Origin: Rosenbergiella epipactidis
GTDB taxonomy: Bacteria > Pseudomonadota > Gammaproteobacteria > Enterobacterales > Enterobacteriaceae
Assembly: GCF_018494055.1 (NCBI RefSeq)
Contig: NZ_JABBFQ010000004.1
Location: 186,001 to 250,000 of the forward strand
DNA: 64,000 bases
Direction of reading: 5' to 3'
Of this stretch, positions 20,856 through 30,837 are shown piece after piece. Below the pieces are notes generated by a model. The model did not search any database, was not told the DNA's origin, and worked only from the letters and a program-made list of their open reading frames with translations. The first letter of the stretch is position 1. Every line of letters begins with the position of its first letter. Made by a program: the position numbers and the translations under genes.

Positions 20856-21869
20856 TTAAATTGGCGTCAGCTCTGACAATGGCCATCTTGGACGTACGGT
20901 AATTCGAGTATCCGCCGTACAGCCTGCCTTTAACCGCACCATGCCTGCATAGGCGATCATTGCACCATTATCGGTACAAAAAGCGGGACGGGCATAAAAG
21001 ACCTCTCCCCCACGTCCTGTCATCATCGTAGATAATTTTTCGCGCAGATTTTGGTTTGCGCTGACGCCCCCAGCAATGACCAAGTTTTTAAAGCCAGTCT
21101 GCTGCAGTGCGCGCTTACATTTAATTAGTAAGGTATCGACGACTGCATCTTCGAAAGCCCGGGCAATATCAGCATGCGTCTGCGCATCGCTAGGATTAGC
21201 CCGTATCGTGTTGGCGGCAAAGGTTTTAAGGCCAGAAAAACTGAAATCGAGGCCAGGGCGATCGGTCATTGGTCGTGGAAAGGTAAACCGCCCCACCGTA
21301 CCGGTTGCCGCCATCTTGGCTAGGCGCGGGCCACCGGGGTAATCCAAGCCCAATAGTTTTGCCGTTTTATCAAAGGCTTCGCCCGCTGCGTCGTCGATAG
21401 ATTCACCGAGTAATTGATACTCGCCGATCGCCGTAACGCTAATGAGCTGGGTGTGACCGCCCGACACTAAGAGTGCAACAAATGGAAATGAGGGGGGCGT
21501 TTCTTCAAGCATCGGTGCCAGTAAATGGCCTTCCATATGATGAACGGCTACCGCAGGAACATTCCAAGCGAACGCCAGTGAGCGCCCAACGGTTGCGCCT
21601 ACCATTAAGGCTCCCACTAATCCCGGCCCCGCTGTATAAGCGACCGCATCGATATCGTTGTGGGTCAGCTGCGCCTCTTGTAACGCCGCATCGATCAGTG
21701 GCAGTAATTTGCGAACGTGGTCGCGGGAAGCCAGTTCGGGGACCACGCCGCCATAATCGGCATGCAACTCCACTTGGCTATAAAGTTGATTGGCGAGCAG
21801 TCCCGCTGTTTCATCATAGATGGCAACGCCGGTCTCATCGCAAGATGTTTCTATACCTAATACACGCAT
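20856..21869 (-). CDS. tsaD: tRNA N6-threonylcarbamoyladenosine synthase subunit TsaD
   Basis: TsaD transfers the threonylcarbamoyl group to adenine 37 of ANN-decoding tRNAs, working with TsaB, TsaE and TsaC. The 337-residue product equals the E. coli length and has the ASKHA nucleotide-binding fold. It starts [13 protein letters not shown], has the metal-binding HMEGH near residue 111, and [13 protein letters not shown] 21869 was chosen over an upstream in-frame codon (21887) because it gives the conserved N-terminus behind AGGGGA. It is divergent from rpsU, as in E. coli. Confidence 0.97.
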   Translation of the reverse strand: MRVLGIETSCDETGVAIYDETAGLLANQLYSQVELHADYGGVVPELASRDHVRKLLPLIDAALQEAQLTHNDIDAVAYTAGPGLVGALMVGATVGRSLAFAWNVPAVAVHHMEGHLLAPMLEETPPSFPFVALLVSGGHTQLISVTAIGEYQLLGESIDDAAGEAFDKTAKLLGLDYPGGPRLAKMAATGTVGRFTFPRPMTDRPGLDFSFSGLKTFAANTIRANPSDAQTHADIARAFEDAVVDTLLIKCKRALQQTGFKNLVIAGGVSANQNLREKLSTMMTGRGGEVFYARPAFCTDNGAMIAYAGMVRLKAGCTADTRITVRPRWPLSELTPI

Positions 21870-21995
21870 GATTTTCCCCTCACTCATTGGCCGCAGTGTA
21901 ACACAGCCTACCTTTATGCGAAGAATGCAAAGCAGCGCAATTAAATAATTATCGACCTTGCCGGCGAGTTTAGGCTATAATTTGCGCCTTCCTAA

Positions 21996-22364
<369 letters not shown>

Positions 22365-22372
22365 GTAGTATC

Positions 22373-22390
22373 GGAGAAGTTTTCTTCTCC
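22373..22390 (+). terminator. Small hairpin after rpsU
   Basis: GGAGAAG, a TTTT loop and CTTCTCC make a perfect 7-bp stem eight bases after the rpsU stop. It is not followed by a T-run. It may act as an RNA stability or processing element in the operon rather than as a terminator. Confidence 0.45.
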
Positions 22391-22425
22391 ATTGCGTAAT
22401 TTACGCAGACCGAGTCAAGTATCAG

Positions 22426-22452
22426 GCCGTGCTTTCCGAAAGGAAGCGCGGC
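22426..22452 (+). terminator. Partial internal terminator between rpsU and dnaG
   Basis: GCCGTGCTTTCC and GGAAGCGCGGC pair around a GAAA tetraloop, ending 34 bases before dnaG. In E. coli an internal terminator at the same place keeps primase levels far below S21. The hairpin is visible; the attenuation role is taken from the E. coli operon. Confidence 0.65.
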
Positions 22453-22486
22453 TTATTGTCGTTTGTAAGCATAAAAAACAGGTGTC

Positions 22487-24232
22487 ATGGCTGGTAGAAT
22501 ACCAAGTAGTTTTATCAATGACTTGTTAGCGCGAACCGACATTGTCGACATCGTCGATGCGCGAGTACGCCTCAAGAAACAAGGTAAAAACTTTCACGCT
22601 TGCTGCCCCTTCCATAATGAAAAAACACCCTCTTTTACTGTCAACGGCGACAAGCAGTTTTACCATTGCTTCGGCTGTGGTGCACACGGAAATGCTATCG
22701 ATTTCTTGATGAACTTTGACCGACTCGACTTTGTCGAAACGATCGAAGAATTAGCCACCTTACATGGCTTAGAGGTTCCTCACGAAACCGGGCAATCCGC
22801 GACGCCGATGGAGCGTCATAAACGGCAGAGCCTGTATCAATTACTGGATGGATTAAGCCAGTTTTATCAACAGGCACTCGCCCAATCGACCTCCTCATCG
22901 GCTGCAGAGTATCTCGAAAAACGAGGTCTCAGCGCGGCAGTCACCTCGCAATTTGCGATTGGTTATGCTCCCGCTGGATGGGACAATGCGCTTAAACGAT
23001 TTGGTAAAAATAATGACGATCGGCAATCTTTAGTCGAAGCCGGTATGTTGGTCACCAAAGAGAATGGTCAGCATTATGACCGCTTTCGTGATCGCATTAT
23101 GTTTCCAATCCGTGATAAACGTGGCCGAGTGATTGGCTTTGGTGGGCGCGTACTTAACGATGAAGTCCCTAAGTATTTAAACTCGCCCGAGACCTCGATT
23201 TTCCATAAAAGTCGCCAGCTTTATGGCCTGTATGAAGTAAGCCAGGCCCATAACGCTCTAGCCCATATTCTAGTCGTAGAAGGGTATATGGATGTTGTCG
23301 CCTTAGCGCAATATGGTGTTGACTACGCTGTTGCCTCGCTCGGGACCTCAACCACCAGTGAACACATTCAATTACTCTACCGAAATACGGAGAATATTGT
23401 CTGCTGCTACGATGGTGACCGAGCGGGACGTGAAGCAGCTTGGCGGGCACTCGAAACAGCCCTGCCCTATCTTAACGATGGGCGGCAATTGAAATTTATG
23501 TTTCTGCCGGATGGAGAAGACCCCGACACGCTGATTCGTAAAGAGGGTAAGGCGGCGTTTGAACAACGGATTAACCACGCGACCAGCCTGTCTGATTTCC
23601 TGTTTGATACCTTATTACCGCAGGTTGACCTCAGCAGTCGTGAAGGAAGAGCAAGGTTGAGCCATCTTGCTATACCGTTGATTAACCAAGTTCCCGGCGG
23701 AACATTACGGATTTACCTGCGGCAAGTGCTGGGACAAAAGCTCGGTATCTTGGACGATCAGCAATTAGAGAAGTTGCTGCCGCAACAGGGAGCGACTCAA
23801 GGCTCAACGCCAGCTCCCACGTTGAAGCGTACCACTATGCGAGTGCTGATTGCATTATTACTCCAGCGCCCGAGCTTAGTCAGTGCCGTACCGGTTTTGG
23901 ATGCACTAAAAGACGTTAATTTACCAGGGTTACCACTGTTTGTTGAACTCGTGACCTTCTGTACGGCACACCCAGGGATCACTACTGGACAAATAGTGGA
24001 GCATTATCGTGATAACGAATTGCGCCCAACCCTTGAAACACTGGCAACTTGGCACCATATGATAGTGGATGAAGAAGTTGAGGCCGTATTTATCGACTCT
24101 CTTGCCAGTATTTACAATATTGCCCTTGAACAGCGTTTAGAATCGCTGATCGCTCGCGAACGTACCGCGGGATTGAGCAAAACAGAACGACAAGAGTTAC
24201 AAGCGCTTGTCACCGCATTAGCGAAAAAATAG
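22487..24232 (+). CDS. dnaG: DNA primase
   Basis: DnaG makes the RNA primers for chromosomal replication. The 581-residue product has the N-terminal CHC2 zinc-binding domain with ligands C40, H43, C61 and C64. The TOPRIM catalytic core has VVEGYMDVVAL (about residues 264-274) and the acidic CCYDGDRAGREAAW. The C-terminal helicase-binding domain follows from about residue 435. It is the second gene of the rpsU-dnaG-rpoD operon, behind a partial terminator. No unusual features are seen. Confidence 0.98.
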   Translation: MAGRIPSSFINDLLARTDIVDIVDARVRLKKQGKNFHACCPFHNEKTPSFTVNGDKQFYHCFGCGAHGNAIDFLMNFDRLDFVETIEELATLHGLEVPHETGQSATPMERHKRQSLYQLLDGLSQFYQQALAQSTSSSAAEYLEKRGLSAAVTSQFAIGYAPAGWDNALKRFGKNNDDRQSLVEAGMLVTKENGQHYDRFRDRIMFPIRDKRGRVIGFGGRVLNDEVPKYLNSPETSIFHKSRQLYGLYEVSQAHNALAHILVVEGYMDVVALAQYGVDYAVASLGTSTTSEHIQLLYRNTENIVCCYDGDRAGREAAWRALETALPYLNDGRQLKFMFLPDGEDPDTLIRKEGKAAFEQRINHATSLSDFLFDTLLPQVDLSSREGRARLSHLAIPLINQVPGGTLRIYLRQVLGQKLGILDDQQLEKLLPQQGATQGSTPAPTLKRTTMRVLIALLLQRPSLVSAVPVLDALKDVNLPGLPLFVELVTFCTAHPGITTGQIVEHYRDNELRPTLETLATWHHMIVDEEVEAVFIDSLASIYNIALEQRLESLIARERTAGLSKTERQELQALVTALAKK

Positions 24233-24263
24233 CCAGAATCTTGGCAAAGATTGTGTCATCACT

Positions 24264-24293
24264 CTGACATAATTGACAGAGCGGCACTATAAT
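24264..24293 (+). promoter_or_regulatory. Putative sigma-70 promoter before rpoD
   Basis: CTGACA at 24264-24269 and TATAAT at 24288-24293 are separated by 18 bases in the 227-base dnaG-rpoD gap. This could give rpoD transcripts independent of rpsU and dnaG. The exact hexamers are seen; activity is inferred. Confidence 0.4.
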
Positions 24294-24459
24294 GACAGTT
24301 ACAGAATTGCGAAAGTACTTATATCCTGCGGCTTAAGTGCCGATTATTGAGGGCTGATGCCCGTTGCTGCGCAAAGGCTGCAGCCCCTTAAACGCCTTTA
24401 CAGTTTAATTGGTTCTGCCAATTACCTCTTTATACTAACAGAAGTGTGGATACCGTCTT

Positions 24460-26304
24460 ATGGAGCAAAACCCGCAGTCACAGCTCAAGCTACTTGTCAC
24501 CCGTGGTAAGGAGCAAGGCTATCTGACCTATGCTGAGGTCAATGACCATCTGCCGGAAGATATTGTCGACTCCGATCAGATTGAAGACATCATTCAGATG
24601 ATCAACGACATGGGTATTCAGGTTGTGGAAGAAGCGCCTGATGCCGATGACTTGATGCTAAATGAAAACAGCACAGATACTGACGAAGATGCTGCAGAAG
24701 CGGCTGCTCAGGTGCTGTCCAGTGTTGAATCGGAAATTGGCCGTACCACTGACCCAGTACGCATGTACATGCGTGAGATGGGTACCGTTGAACTGTTAAC
24801 CCGTGAAGGTGAAATCGATATCGCAAAGCGTATCGAAGATGGGATTAACCAAGTGCAATGTTCGGTTGCTGAATATCCAGAAGCGATTACTTACTTGCTG
24901 GAACAGTACGACCGAGTGGAAGCTGAAGAAGCAAGACTCTCCGATATTATTACAGGATTCGTTGATCCTAACGCTGAAGAAGACATCGCCCCTACTGCGA
25001 CCCATGTCGGCTCTGAGCTGTCTGAAGAAGACCGCGATGATGACGAAGATGAAGACGAAAATGGCGACGACGATAACAGCGAAGACGATAACTCCATCGA
25101 TCCAGAGCTGGCACGTGAGAAATTCACTGAACTCCGTACCCAATACGAGACAACTCGTGATGTGATCAAAGCTAAAGGACGTAGCCACAAAGACGCTGTT
25201 GCAGAAATCAATAATCTTTCTGAAGTCTTTAAGCAGTTCCGTTTAGTGCCAAAACAATTCGATTATCTCGTCAACAACATGCGTCAAATGATGGACCGCG
25301 TTCGCCTGCAAGAACGTACTATCATGAAGATCTGTGTTGAACTCAGCAAAATGCCGAAAAAGAACTTCATTACCCTGTTTACGGGTAACGAAACTAGCCC
25401 AACCTGGTTTGAAGCCGCACTGGCGATGAAAAAACCTTGGGGCGAAACACTGAAACTGAACGAAGAAGAGATCCAACGTTTTGTACAGAAGTTGGTTCAG
25501 ATTGAAGCTGAGACAGGCCTGACTATCGAACAAGTGAAAGATATCAACCGTCGTATGTCAATCGGTGAAGCAAAAGCCCGCCGTGCGAAGAAAGAGATGG
25601 TCGAAGCAAACTTACGTCTTGTTATCTCTATTGCGAAAAAGTATACCAACCGTGGCTTACAATTCTTGGATCTGATTCAGGAAGGTAACATCGGCTTGAT
25701 GAAGGCAGTGGACAAATTCGAATACCGTCGCGGCTATAAGTTCTCAACTTACGCAACTTGGTGGATTCGACAAGCGATTACGCGTTCGATCGCTGACCAA
25801 GCGCGTACCATTCGTATCCCGGTACATATGATTGAGACCATCAACAAGCTAAACCGTATTTCACGGCAAATGCTGCAAGAGATGGGGCGTGAACCTTCTC
25901 CAGAAGAGTTAGCTGAACGCATGCTAATGCCTGAAGATAAGATCCGTAAGGTGTTAAAAATTGCTAAAGAGCCAATCTCCATGGAAACACCGATTGGTGA
26001 TGATGAAGATTCGCACTTAGGTGATTTCATTGAAGATACCACGCTTGAGCTGCCACTCGATTCGGCAACCTCAGAAAGCTTGCGCTCAGCCACTCACGAT
26101 GTGTTGGCCGGTCTGACTGCCCGTGAAGCGAAAGTCCTGCGTATGCGTTTTGGTATTGATATGAACACTGACCATACGCTTGAAGAAGTCGGTAAACAGT
26201 TTGATGTCACGCGTGAGCGTATTCGTCAGATTGAAGCCAAAGCGTTACGTAAGCTGCGTCATCCAAGCCGCTCAGAAGTCCTGCGCAGCTTCTTAGATGA
26301 ATAA
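24460..26304 (+). CDS. rpoD: RNA polymerase primary sigma factor RpoD (sigma-70)
   Basis: RpoD directs RNA polymerase to most growth-phase promoters. The 614-residue protein has region 1.1 at the N-terminus and a long acidic insert at about residues 185-215, here rich in Asp and Glu. Region 2 follows with [19 protein letters not shown] and the -10-reading [14 protein letters not shown]. Regions 3 and 4 follow, the latter with the -35-binding helix [17 protein letters not shown] at about residues 580-597. It is the last gene of the macromolecular synthesis operon and is followed by a strong terminator. Confidence 0.98.
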   Translation: MEQNPQSQLKLLVTRGKEQGYLTYAEVNDHLPEDIVDSDQIEDIIQMINDMGIQVVEEAPDADDLMLNENSTDTDEDAAEAAAQVLSSVESEIGRTTDPVRMYMREMGTVELLTREGEIDIAKRIEDGINQVQCSVAEYPEAITYLLEQYDRVEAEEARLSDIITGFVDPNAEEDIAPTATHVGSELSEEDRDDDEDEDENGDDDNSEDDNSIDPELAREKFTELRTQYETTRDVIKAKGRSHKDAVAEINNLSEVFKQFRLVPKQFDYLVNNMRQMMDRVRLQERTIMKICVELSKMPKKNFITLFTGNETSPTWFEAALAMKKPWGETLKLNEEEIQRFVQKLVQIEAETGLTIEQVKDINRRMSIGEAKARRAKKEMVEANLRLVISIAKKYTNRGLQFLDLIQEGNIGLMKAVDKFEYRRGYKFSTYATWWIRQAITRSIADQARTIRIPVHMIETINKLNRISRQMLQEMGREPSPEELAERMLMPEDKIRKVLKIAKEPISMETPIGDDEDSHLGDFIEDTTLELPLDSATSESLRSATHDVLAGLTAREAKVLRMRFGIDMNTDHTLEEVGKQFDVTRERIRQIEAKALRKLRHPSRSEVLRSFLDE

Positions 26305-26320
26305 GCTAACCTAGCGTAAT

Positions 26321-26352
26321 AAAAAGCCCTTCCTAGTGAAGGGCTTTTTTTT
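26321..26352 (+). terminator. Intrinsic terminator of the rpsU-dnaG-rpoD operon
   Basis: AAAAAGCCCTTC, loop CTAGT and GAAGGGCTTTTT form a strong stem followed by a run of T residues, 16 bases after the rpoD stop. The A-rich 5' flank would let it also stop the convergent GNAT gene from the other side. Confidence 0.9.
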
Positions 26353-26355
26353 CGC

Positions 26356-27198
26356 CTAGCCTAAGGCTGGCGTCATAACAGTCACTTCGATGGCGGTTGG
26401 TGTAAAAGCGGGAACCTGCCCGGCCCTGACCATGATTTGAGGGATATCGACCCGTTGCAGGCCCCACTGCATTAACACTGCTTCGTCTAGCTGGCGCTCA
26501 TCAATGTCCAGCCGCACGAACTCACCCGTTAGCTGGCTCAAAACGGCTTGTAAAAGCACTGTTAGCCTACTGCTATCGTCGATATAGCAAGGTCCAAGCG
26601 AGAATCCTCGGCCGAAGCGGTGACATCCCATAAAGCCCACAATCTCTCCCTGCGAGTCACTCAACACAAAGATACGCTGCTTATGAAGCAAATAGTCGTA
26701 GAGCTGCGGCCTAGGCATGCCAGTTGCACGATAAGCCAACTGCTCGACCTGCGAGCGATCTTCAGACGTGGCTAACCTGACCTCAACGCCTTGGGGATAA
26801 ACCGGTGGCGGGATCAACGCAAGTTGAGGGGTTTGAAACTGTGATAGGGTGCCGCGAGCCGTGAAGCCCAATTTCTCATACAGTATGGCTCCCTGTTGGG
26901 TAGCATGCAGTCGCAGTTGCTGGTCGGGAAAGTCAGCCATTAGGGTCTGCATTAATTGCTTTCCAATCCCCTTCCCTTGCCAAGCATTATCCACCACCAC
27001 GACCCCCACCGAGGCATAATGTTCTCCCCAGCGCCAGGCCATAACTGTCCCGATGACTTGGCCATCATGTTCCATAGCATAGCCTTCGCCCAGTGTTAAC
27101 AATAACTGCCAATCTACCAAGCGATGGGGCCATCCACATTGTTGCGTGAGACGGAACCCTTTTTCAGCATCAGTATAAGTTAACCTGCGTATTAGCAT
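26356..27198 (-). CDS. GNAT-family N-acetyltransferase with C-terminal GNAT-like domain
   Basis: The 280-residue protein has a GNAT acetyltransferase domain at about residues 1-130, with the acetyl-CoA loop segment DNAWQGKGIGKQLMQTLM (Q/RxxGxG/A type) and a final YEKLGF strand. A second half of about 140 residues resembles the Acetyltransf_18 companion domain (GFMGCHRFGRGFSLGPCY). The substrate is unknown. It lies 18 bases after yecA on the same strand, so the two are probably co-transcribed, though nothing links their functions. The domain call is firm; the exact activity is not. Confidence 0.8.
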   Translation of the reverse strand: MLIRRLTYTDAEKGFRLTQQCGWPHRLVDWQLLLTLGEGYAMEHDGQVIGTVMAWRWGEHYASVGVVVVDNAWQGKGIGKQLMQTLMADFPDQQLRLHATQQGAILYEKLGFTARGTLSQFQTPQLALIPPPVYPQGVEVRLATSEDRSQVEQLAYRATGMPRPQLYDYLLHKQRIFVLSDSQGEIVGFMGCHRFGRGFSLGPCYIDDSSRLTVLLQAVLSQLTGEFVRLDIDERQLDEAVLMQWGLQRVDIPQIMVRAGQVPAFTPTAIEVTVMTPALG

Positions 27199-27216
27199 CG
27201 AAAGCGACCTCGATCG

Positions 27217-27879
27217 TTAATGAAGACAGCACTGCTTAAATTTTTTCCCACTGCCGCAAGGACAAGGCTCGTTACGACCCACTTTAGTCTCGACAATCTT
27301 CGGTTGTGGCGCATTTTGCTGTGCCTGAAATGACCAATACTGATACAGGTCGAGTACGGCTGCCGGAAGGGCTTCAATATGCTGTTCAAACTGCTCCGCC
27401 GTCAGGGCATTGACTTCCTCAGCCTGCGCTTCGGCGCCATGTAAGGCGATCAATTGGAATGCAGGCGCTAATTGCTCCGAGACAGGCGGCAGCTGCGCGA
27501 GACCGATACCACGCATATAGCCGTAGCACCAATCGCCGATAACCGTAAAGCTTTGGCCTTCCAGCTCTTGCTCACCAAAAAGTGGTTCGAATTGTTCAGG
27601 GAAATCCACTAGGCGCTCTTCGATATCCGCCATATGTTGGAACGTAAGATCCATAAAGCGATCGCGCTCACGCGTGGTTTTCCATTGTGGGATATGCTTT
27701 TCGCCGCCCCATAACGCAACCATCCAAAATTCAGGCTCAATCGCGACCGGAGCAGAAAGAATAGCGGTGAGGTAGCCATCCAGTTCGGAGACATCAATCA
27801 CTGAATGTTCACTGGCATACTGCTCTAGCGTGTCATCAAGCCATTGCAATTCGTTTTCTGTGAGGGGGCCTTGTTTCAT
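27217..27879 (-). CDS. yecA: YecA family protein (UPF0149) with SEC-C zinc motif
   Basis: The 220-residue product matches E. coli YecA: an N-terminal UPF0149 helical domain (about residues 1-160, with [13 protein letters not shown]) and a C-terminal SEC-C zinc motif, [16 protein letters not shown], like the one at the end of SecA. E. coli YecA has been connected to ribosome or SecA association, but its role is not firmly settled. ATG 27879 was chosen because [11 protein letters not shown] aligns with E. coli and GGAGAAGA precedes it; the frame continues 18 codons further upstream through the xanP terminator hairpin and is unlikely to be translated. Confidence 0.87.
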   Translation of the reverse strand: MKQGPLTENELQWLDDTLEQYASEHSVIDVSELDGYLTAILSAPVAIEPEFWMVALWGGEKHIPQWKTTRERDRFMDLTFQHMADIEERLVDFPEQFEPLFGEQELEGQSFTVIGDWCYGYMRGIGLAQLPPVSEQLAPAFQLIALHGAEAQAEEVNALTAEQFEQHIEALPAAVLDLYQYWSFQAQQNAPQPKIVETKVGRNEPCPCGSGKKFKQCCLH

Positions 27880-27901
27880 TTTCTCTTCTCCGCAAAAACA
27901 A

Positions 27902-27920
27902 CAGGCGCAAGGAGCGCCTG
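27902..27920 (-). terminator. Terminator of the xanP-like gene
   Basis: On the minus strand CAGGCGC, loop TCCTT and GCGCCTG are followed by TTGTTTTTG, an intrinsic-type terminator in the 90 bases between the xanP-like stop and the yecA start. Confidence 0.7.
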
Positions 27921-27969
27921 AAAGTTCTATCATAACAGCGAAGCGATAAGCGCGCTAAACTTAGCTGAC

Positions 27970-29352
27970 TTATTCCACGTGGCTGACGGGCAACACTTTA
28001 GCCTTAAAAGGGGCCAAACCGGCTTTAGGCAGCACGATATTTAACAGTATCGCGACCAGCCCGCCACTGGTCACTGCACCATGCAGCAAGCTTTGTAAGA
28101 AGACGGGTAAACCACGAATAATCTCTGGTTGCGTCTCAATACCCAGCCCTACCCCAAACGCAATTGCGATAATCAGCATACTGCGGTTGTCCAAGGCTTC
28201 ACGGGTCATAATACGAATCCCGGCGGCAATCACGTTACCGAACATCACCAAGGTCGCCCCCCCCAGTACCGGTTTAGGCAGCTGTTGTAAGAAATGGCTA
28301 AACATGGGGAAGAAACTGAGCAGCAGTAAAAGCCCACCTATCCAATACCCAGCGTAGCGGCTGGCCACTTGGGTCATCTGAATCACCCCATTATTCTGCG
28401 CAAAGGTCGTATTAGGGAATGAGTTAAACGTTGCCGCAATTAAGCAACTGACGCCGTCGCCAATAATCCCGCCCTTGATACGTTGAGTAAACTCAGGCCC
28501 CTCAAGAGGCTGCTGGGCGATCATGCAATTAGCGGTTAAATCGCCGATAGCTTCAATAATTGCAATCAAGGCCACCAATGCGATGGGGATAAACATGCTC
28601 CAGCTAAAGGCAAATCCAAAACGAAAAGGAATAGGGAATGTGATCGCCGGGCCATTGAGTGCCAGTTGTGGGTGGAAACTTCCCTGCCAAGCCGCTATTG
28701 CGGTACCTAGCACGATGCCACTCACAATAGAGGAGAGACGTAACCAAGGCGATTTACAGCAATTAAGGGCGATAATCACCGCTAAGGTAATCCCCCCAAG
28801 GACTAAGTGTGAGGGCGCGCCGAAATCTGTTGCCGTTGCCCCGCCGCCCCAGTCGGTGATGCTCACTTTTACTAGGCTAATCCCTATTAATACAATAACA
28901 ATACCGGTTACCAGCGGCGTCAGGATCTTAGCAAAAAGATGGATAAAACGGCTGACAATAATCGGGATCAAGGCGGCGACTAAGCTCGAGCCAAAGATCA
29001 TCGCCAAGATATCTTCAGGTAAAGCCCCTTGCTGTTTCATCGCCAGCCCACCGGAAATGATGACACCTAAAAATGCAAAGCTGGTGCCTTGTAAACAGAT
29101 CATGCCCGCCCCAACCTTCATAAAGTGGCCGGCTTGCACCATGGTGCCTAAGCCCGAAGCAAACAACGACATACTAATTAAATAAGGTAAGTAGCTATTG
29201 AGTCCTAGGGTGGAGCCGATAATTAAAGGAGGCGTAATGACCCCAACAATGCTCGCCAAAATATGTTGGATCGCGGTAAACAGACCCGCCGTAAAAGGCA
29301 TTTTCTCGTTTAATCCGTAGAGAAGTTGATGTTGGCGAGTTGGCTGTTCCAT
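27970..29352 (-). CDS. xanP: Xanthine permease of the NCS2 family, XanP-like
   Basis: This 460-residue inner-membrane protein belongs to the nucleobase:cation symporter-2 family. The NCS2 signature QNNGVIQMTQVASRYAGYW is present near residue 330. The conserved acidic residue in IEAIGDLTAN and the segment LVTGIVIVLIGISLVKV are also present. The C-terminal half (GATLVMFGNVIAAGIRI, then REALDNRSMLII) is closer to E. coli XanP than to XanQ or UacT, so proton-driven xanthine uptake is the best call; uric acid remains possible. ATG 29352 has GGAG eight bases upstream; a longer frame to 29418 lacks support. Confidence 0.8.
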   Translation of the reverse strand: MEQPTRQHQLLYGLNEKMPFTAGLFTAIQHILASIVGVITPPLIIGSTLGLNSYLPYLISMSLFASGLGTMVQAGHFMKVGAGMICLQGTSFAFLGVIISGGLAMKQQGALPEDILAMIFGSSLVAALIPIIVSRFIHLFAKILTPLVTGIVIVLIGISLVKVSITDWGGGATATDFGAPSHLVLGGITLAVIIALNCCKSPWLRLSSIVSGIVLGTAIAAWQGSFHPQLALNGPAITFPIPFRFGFAFSWSMFIPIALVALIAIIEAIGDLTANCMIAQQPLEGPEFTQRIKGGIIGDGVSCLIAATFNSFPNTTFAQNNGVIQMTQVASRYAGYWIGGLLLLLSFFPMFSHFLQQLPKPVLGGATLVMFGNVIAAGIRIMTREALDNRSMLIIAIAFGVGLGIETQPEIIRGLPVFLQSLLHGAVTSGGLVAILLNIVLPKAGLAPFKAKVLPVSHVE

Positions 29353-29486
29353 GGTCTTGGCTCCAATAGTGGCAATGAAATTATTTTTGCAATTTCTAGG
29401 CCAAATTCTCGACAACACCTTATTTAAAAAATAATCGATTGAAATATAAGCGTTAATTATGAAACTAAAATATCAGACCGAGCGAT

Positions 29487-29512
29487 ACTCCCTCCCGGTA
29501 AGTGGAGGGAGT
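29487..29512. terminator. Hairpin between the TetR remnant and xanP-like gene
   Basis: ACTCCCTCC and GGAGGGAGT form a perfect 9-bp stem with an 8-base loop, 50 bases after the stop of the TetR remnant on the minus strand. There is no good T-run, so its role as terminator is uncertain. Confidence 0.4.
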
Positions 29513-29561
29513 GCACGATGATTATGCATCGCTCACTGCCTATGCACCAAAGCGCGGCAAT

Positions 29562-30035
29562 TTACTGAGACAGCGCGGCAGCATTAATCTCCAGAAATAA
29601 CGCCTTATACCATTGCATGAGTCGCTTACGCTGCGCCGGAGTTTGTTCATACAGTCGACGAAATTCGACGCCCTCAACGATAATCGCAATCAGTTCAGAA
29701 CTATCGGCTAAAGCCTCTTCACTGACCTGCGGCAAATGTCGACGGATCATCGTGGTCGCCTCATGTTTCATCTTCTGATCGGCTCGTTGTAAAATCGCCA
29801 ATAAGCGAGGATTACGAAGAGATTCCGCGTTAATTTCCATCAAGAGCGCATCATCCAGCCGTTGACCGTCGGTAGGTGGTATTGCGCGAGCCAATAGTAC
29901 CGTTTTTTGTGCTAAGTCGTGATTTTGCGCCAAAAATAGTGCAACCCTTTCACCAAGAGCTTTTACGGGCAATAACACTACGCTTTGATAATAAAACATA
30001 AAAAAACCCGGCTTTCGCCGGGTTCTGTCACTCAC
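29562..30035 (-). pseudogene. TetR-family regulator remnant lacking its DNA-binding domain
   Basis: The open frame encodes 157 residues whose body resembles the ligand-binding half of a TetR regulator (FYYQSVVLLP after the lost helix-turn-helix, then LLMEINAESLRNPRLLAIL and IIVEGVEFRRLYEQ). The N-terminal HTH is missing. The first 12 codons coincide with the transcription terminator of the upstream stress gene, and the first internal ATG (29999) follows its T-run without a ribosome site. The most economical reading is a 5'-deleted regulator gene fused to the end of the neighbouring operon. An unusual HTH-free protein is possible but not supported. Confidence 0.65.
29999..30024 (-). terminator. 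Terminator of the DUF2382 stress operon
   Basis: On the minus strand AACCCGGC, loop GAAA and GCCGGGTT are followed by a run of seven T residues, 18 bases after the stop of the 30043-30828 gene. It is a strong intrinsic terminator, and it cuts into the 5' end of the TetR remnant frame. Confidence 0.9.
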
Positions 30036-30042
30036 TGAAGCA

Positions 30043-30828
30043 TTACTTCTTCAGATTTTCTTCGTTGCGTAGACGCTCAACTTCAGCATGCTGCTGACGA
30101 ACAGTGTCTTTGATCTCTTCGTCGTGATTGGTGTTAACTTTCTTCACTACCACTTCTTCAACGACATGGGCGGTTTTATTTACGACTGGCTTCTCCGCCA
30201 ATTCATCGACCACGACGCTTTTCTCACTCCAGTCGATGTTCTGACCTGTCACAGGGCGATTGACTGAATTACGCACCACTTCGGCGTGTTGCTCACGAAG
30301 GTTAACCTTCTGTGAAACATCTTCAGTCGTTACATAGCGGCGAATGCGGGTAGTACCCTCTTTCACCAAACGCTTGCCCACTTCTAGCTCTTCTTTCGCC
30401 AGTTGCAGGATTTCATCTTTCGTTTCATTGCCTGTCAGGTGTGGACGGGTATCACGTGGCGTCGGTGCAACAGGTGCTGCGGCAGTTTCAGTACCGCGTG
30501 CTTTCGCTGGGACATCGACCAGTTGATGACGGTTAAGGATAGCTAATGCTTTAGCATGCTCATCTTCACCGTGGGCAACGACTGTTAACACAGCACCATT
30601 TTTGTGAAGGGCCTCGCTATACAGCTCTGCATGTTCTTCTTCAACATCGTTTCCAAACAGGCGCTTCCAGATACTCGTATCTTTGAAAACGGTGCTGTCA
30701 CTATCAAGGTCACGACCATGGATCACACTGATATCGCTTTCTTTAAAGTCAGCTTTAATGAGATTACGTTCAGCCGCTTGTGCGTGTTCAACTGTATCAA
30801 ATAATGTGACGATTTTTTCGCTAGACAT
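30043..30828 (-). CDS. Stress-type protein with N-terminal YflT-like and C-terminal DUF2382 (YsnF/AvaK) domains
   Basis: The 261-residue soluble protein has an N-terminal domain of about 100 residues (VTLFDTVEHAQAAERNL, then GAVLTVVAHGEDEHA) resembling the YflT/general-stress fold. An alanine/proline linker follows, then a DUF2382 domain at about 135-240 (KEELEVGKRLVKEGTTRIRRY and LREQHAEVVRNSVNRPV). DUF2382 proteins are linked to desiccation and general stress in several bacteria; no biochemical function is known. It is the last gene of a minus-strand trio and has its own strong terminator. A GAGGT site precedes the ATG. Confidence 0.75.
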   Translation of the reverse strand: MSSEKIVTLFDTVEHAQAAERNLIKADFKESDISVIHGRDLDSDSTVFKDTSIWKRLFGNDVEEEHAELYSEALHKNGAVLTVVAHGEDEHAKALAILNRHQLVDVPAKARGTETAAAPVAPTPRDTRPHLTGNETKDEILQLAKEELEVGKRLVKEGTTRIRRYVTTEDVSQKVNLREQHAEVVRNSVNRPVTGQNIDWSEKSVVVDELAEKPVVNKTAHVVEEVVVKKVNTNHDEEIKDTVRQQHAEVERLRNEENLKK

Positions 30829-30837
30829 ATTTTTACC

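Noticed and set aside
24273-24293. TTGACA close to TATAAT before rpoD
   Set aside because: The spacer is 9 bases; the CTGACA 18 bases from TATAAT is the better -35.
24796-25188. Antisense frames opposite the acidic region of rpoD
   Set aside because: Runs of Val, Phe, Ile and Ser codons arise from the complement of Glu/Asp-rich codons; no start signals.
28523-29185. 220-codon open frame on the plus strand inside the xanP-like gene
   Set aside because: It is antisense to a conserved transporter, lacks a ribosome site, and its composition mirrors membrane-helix codons read backwards.
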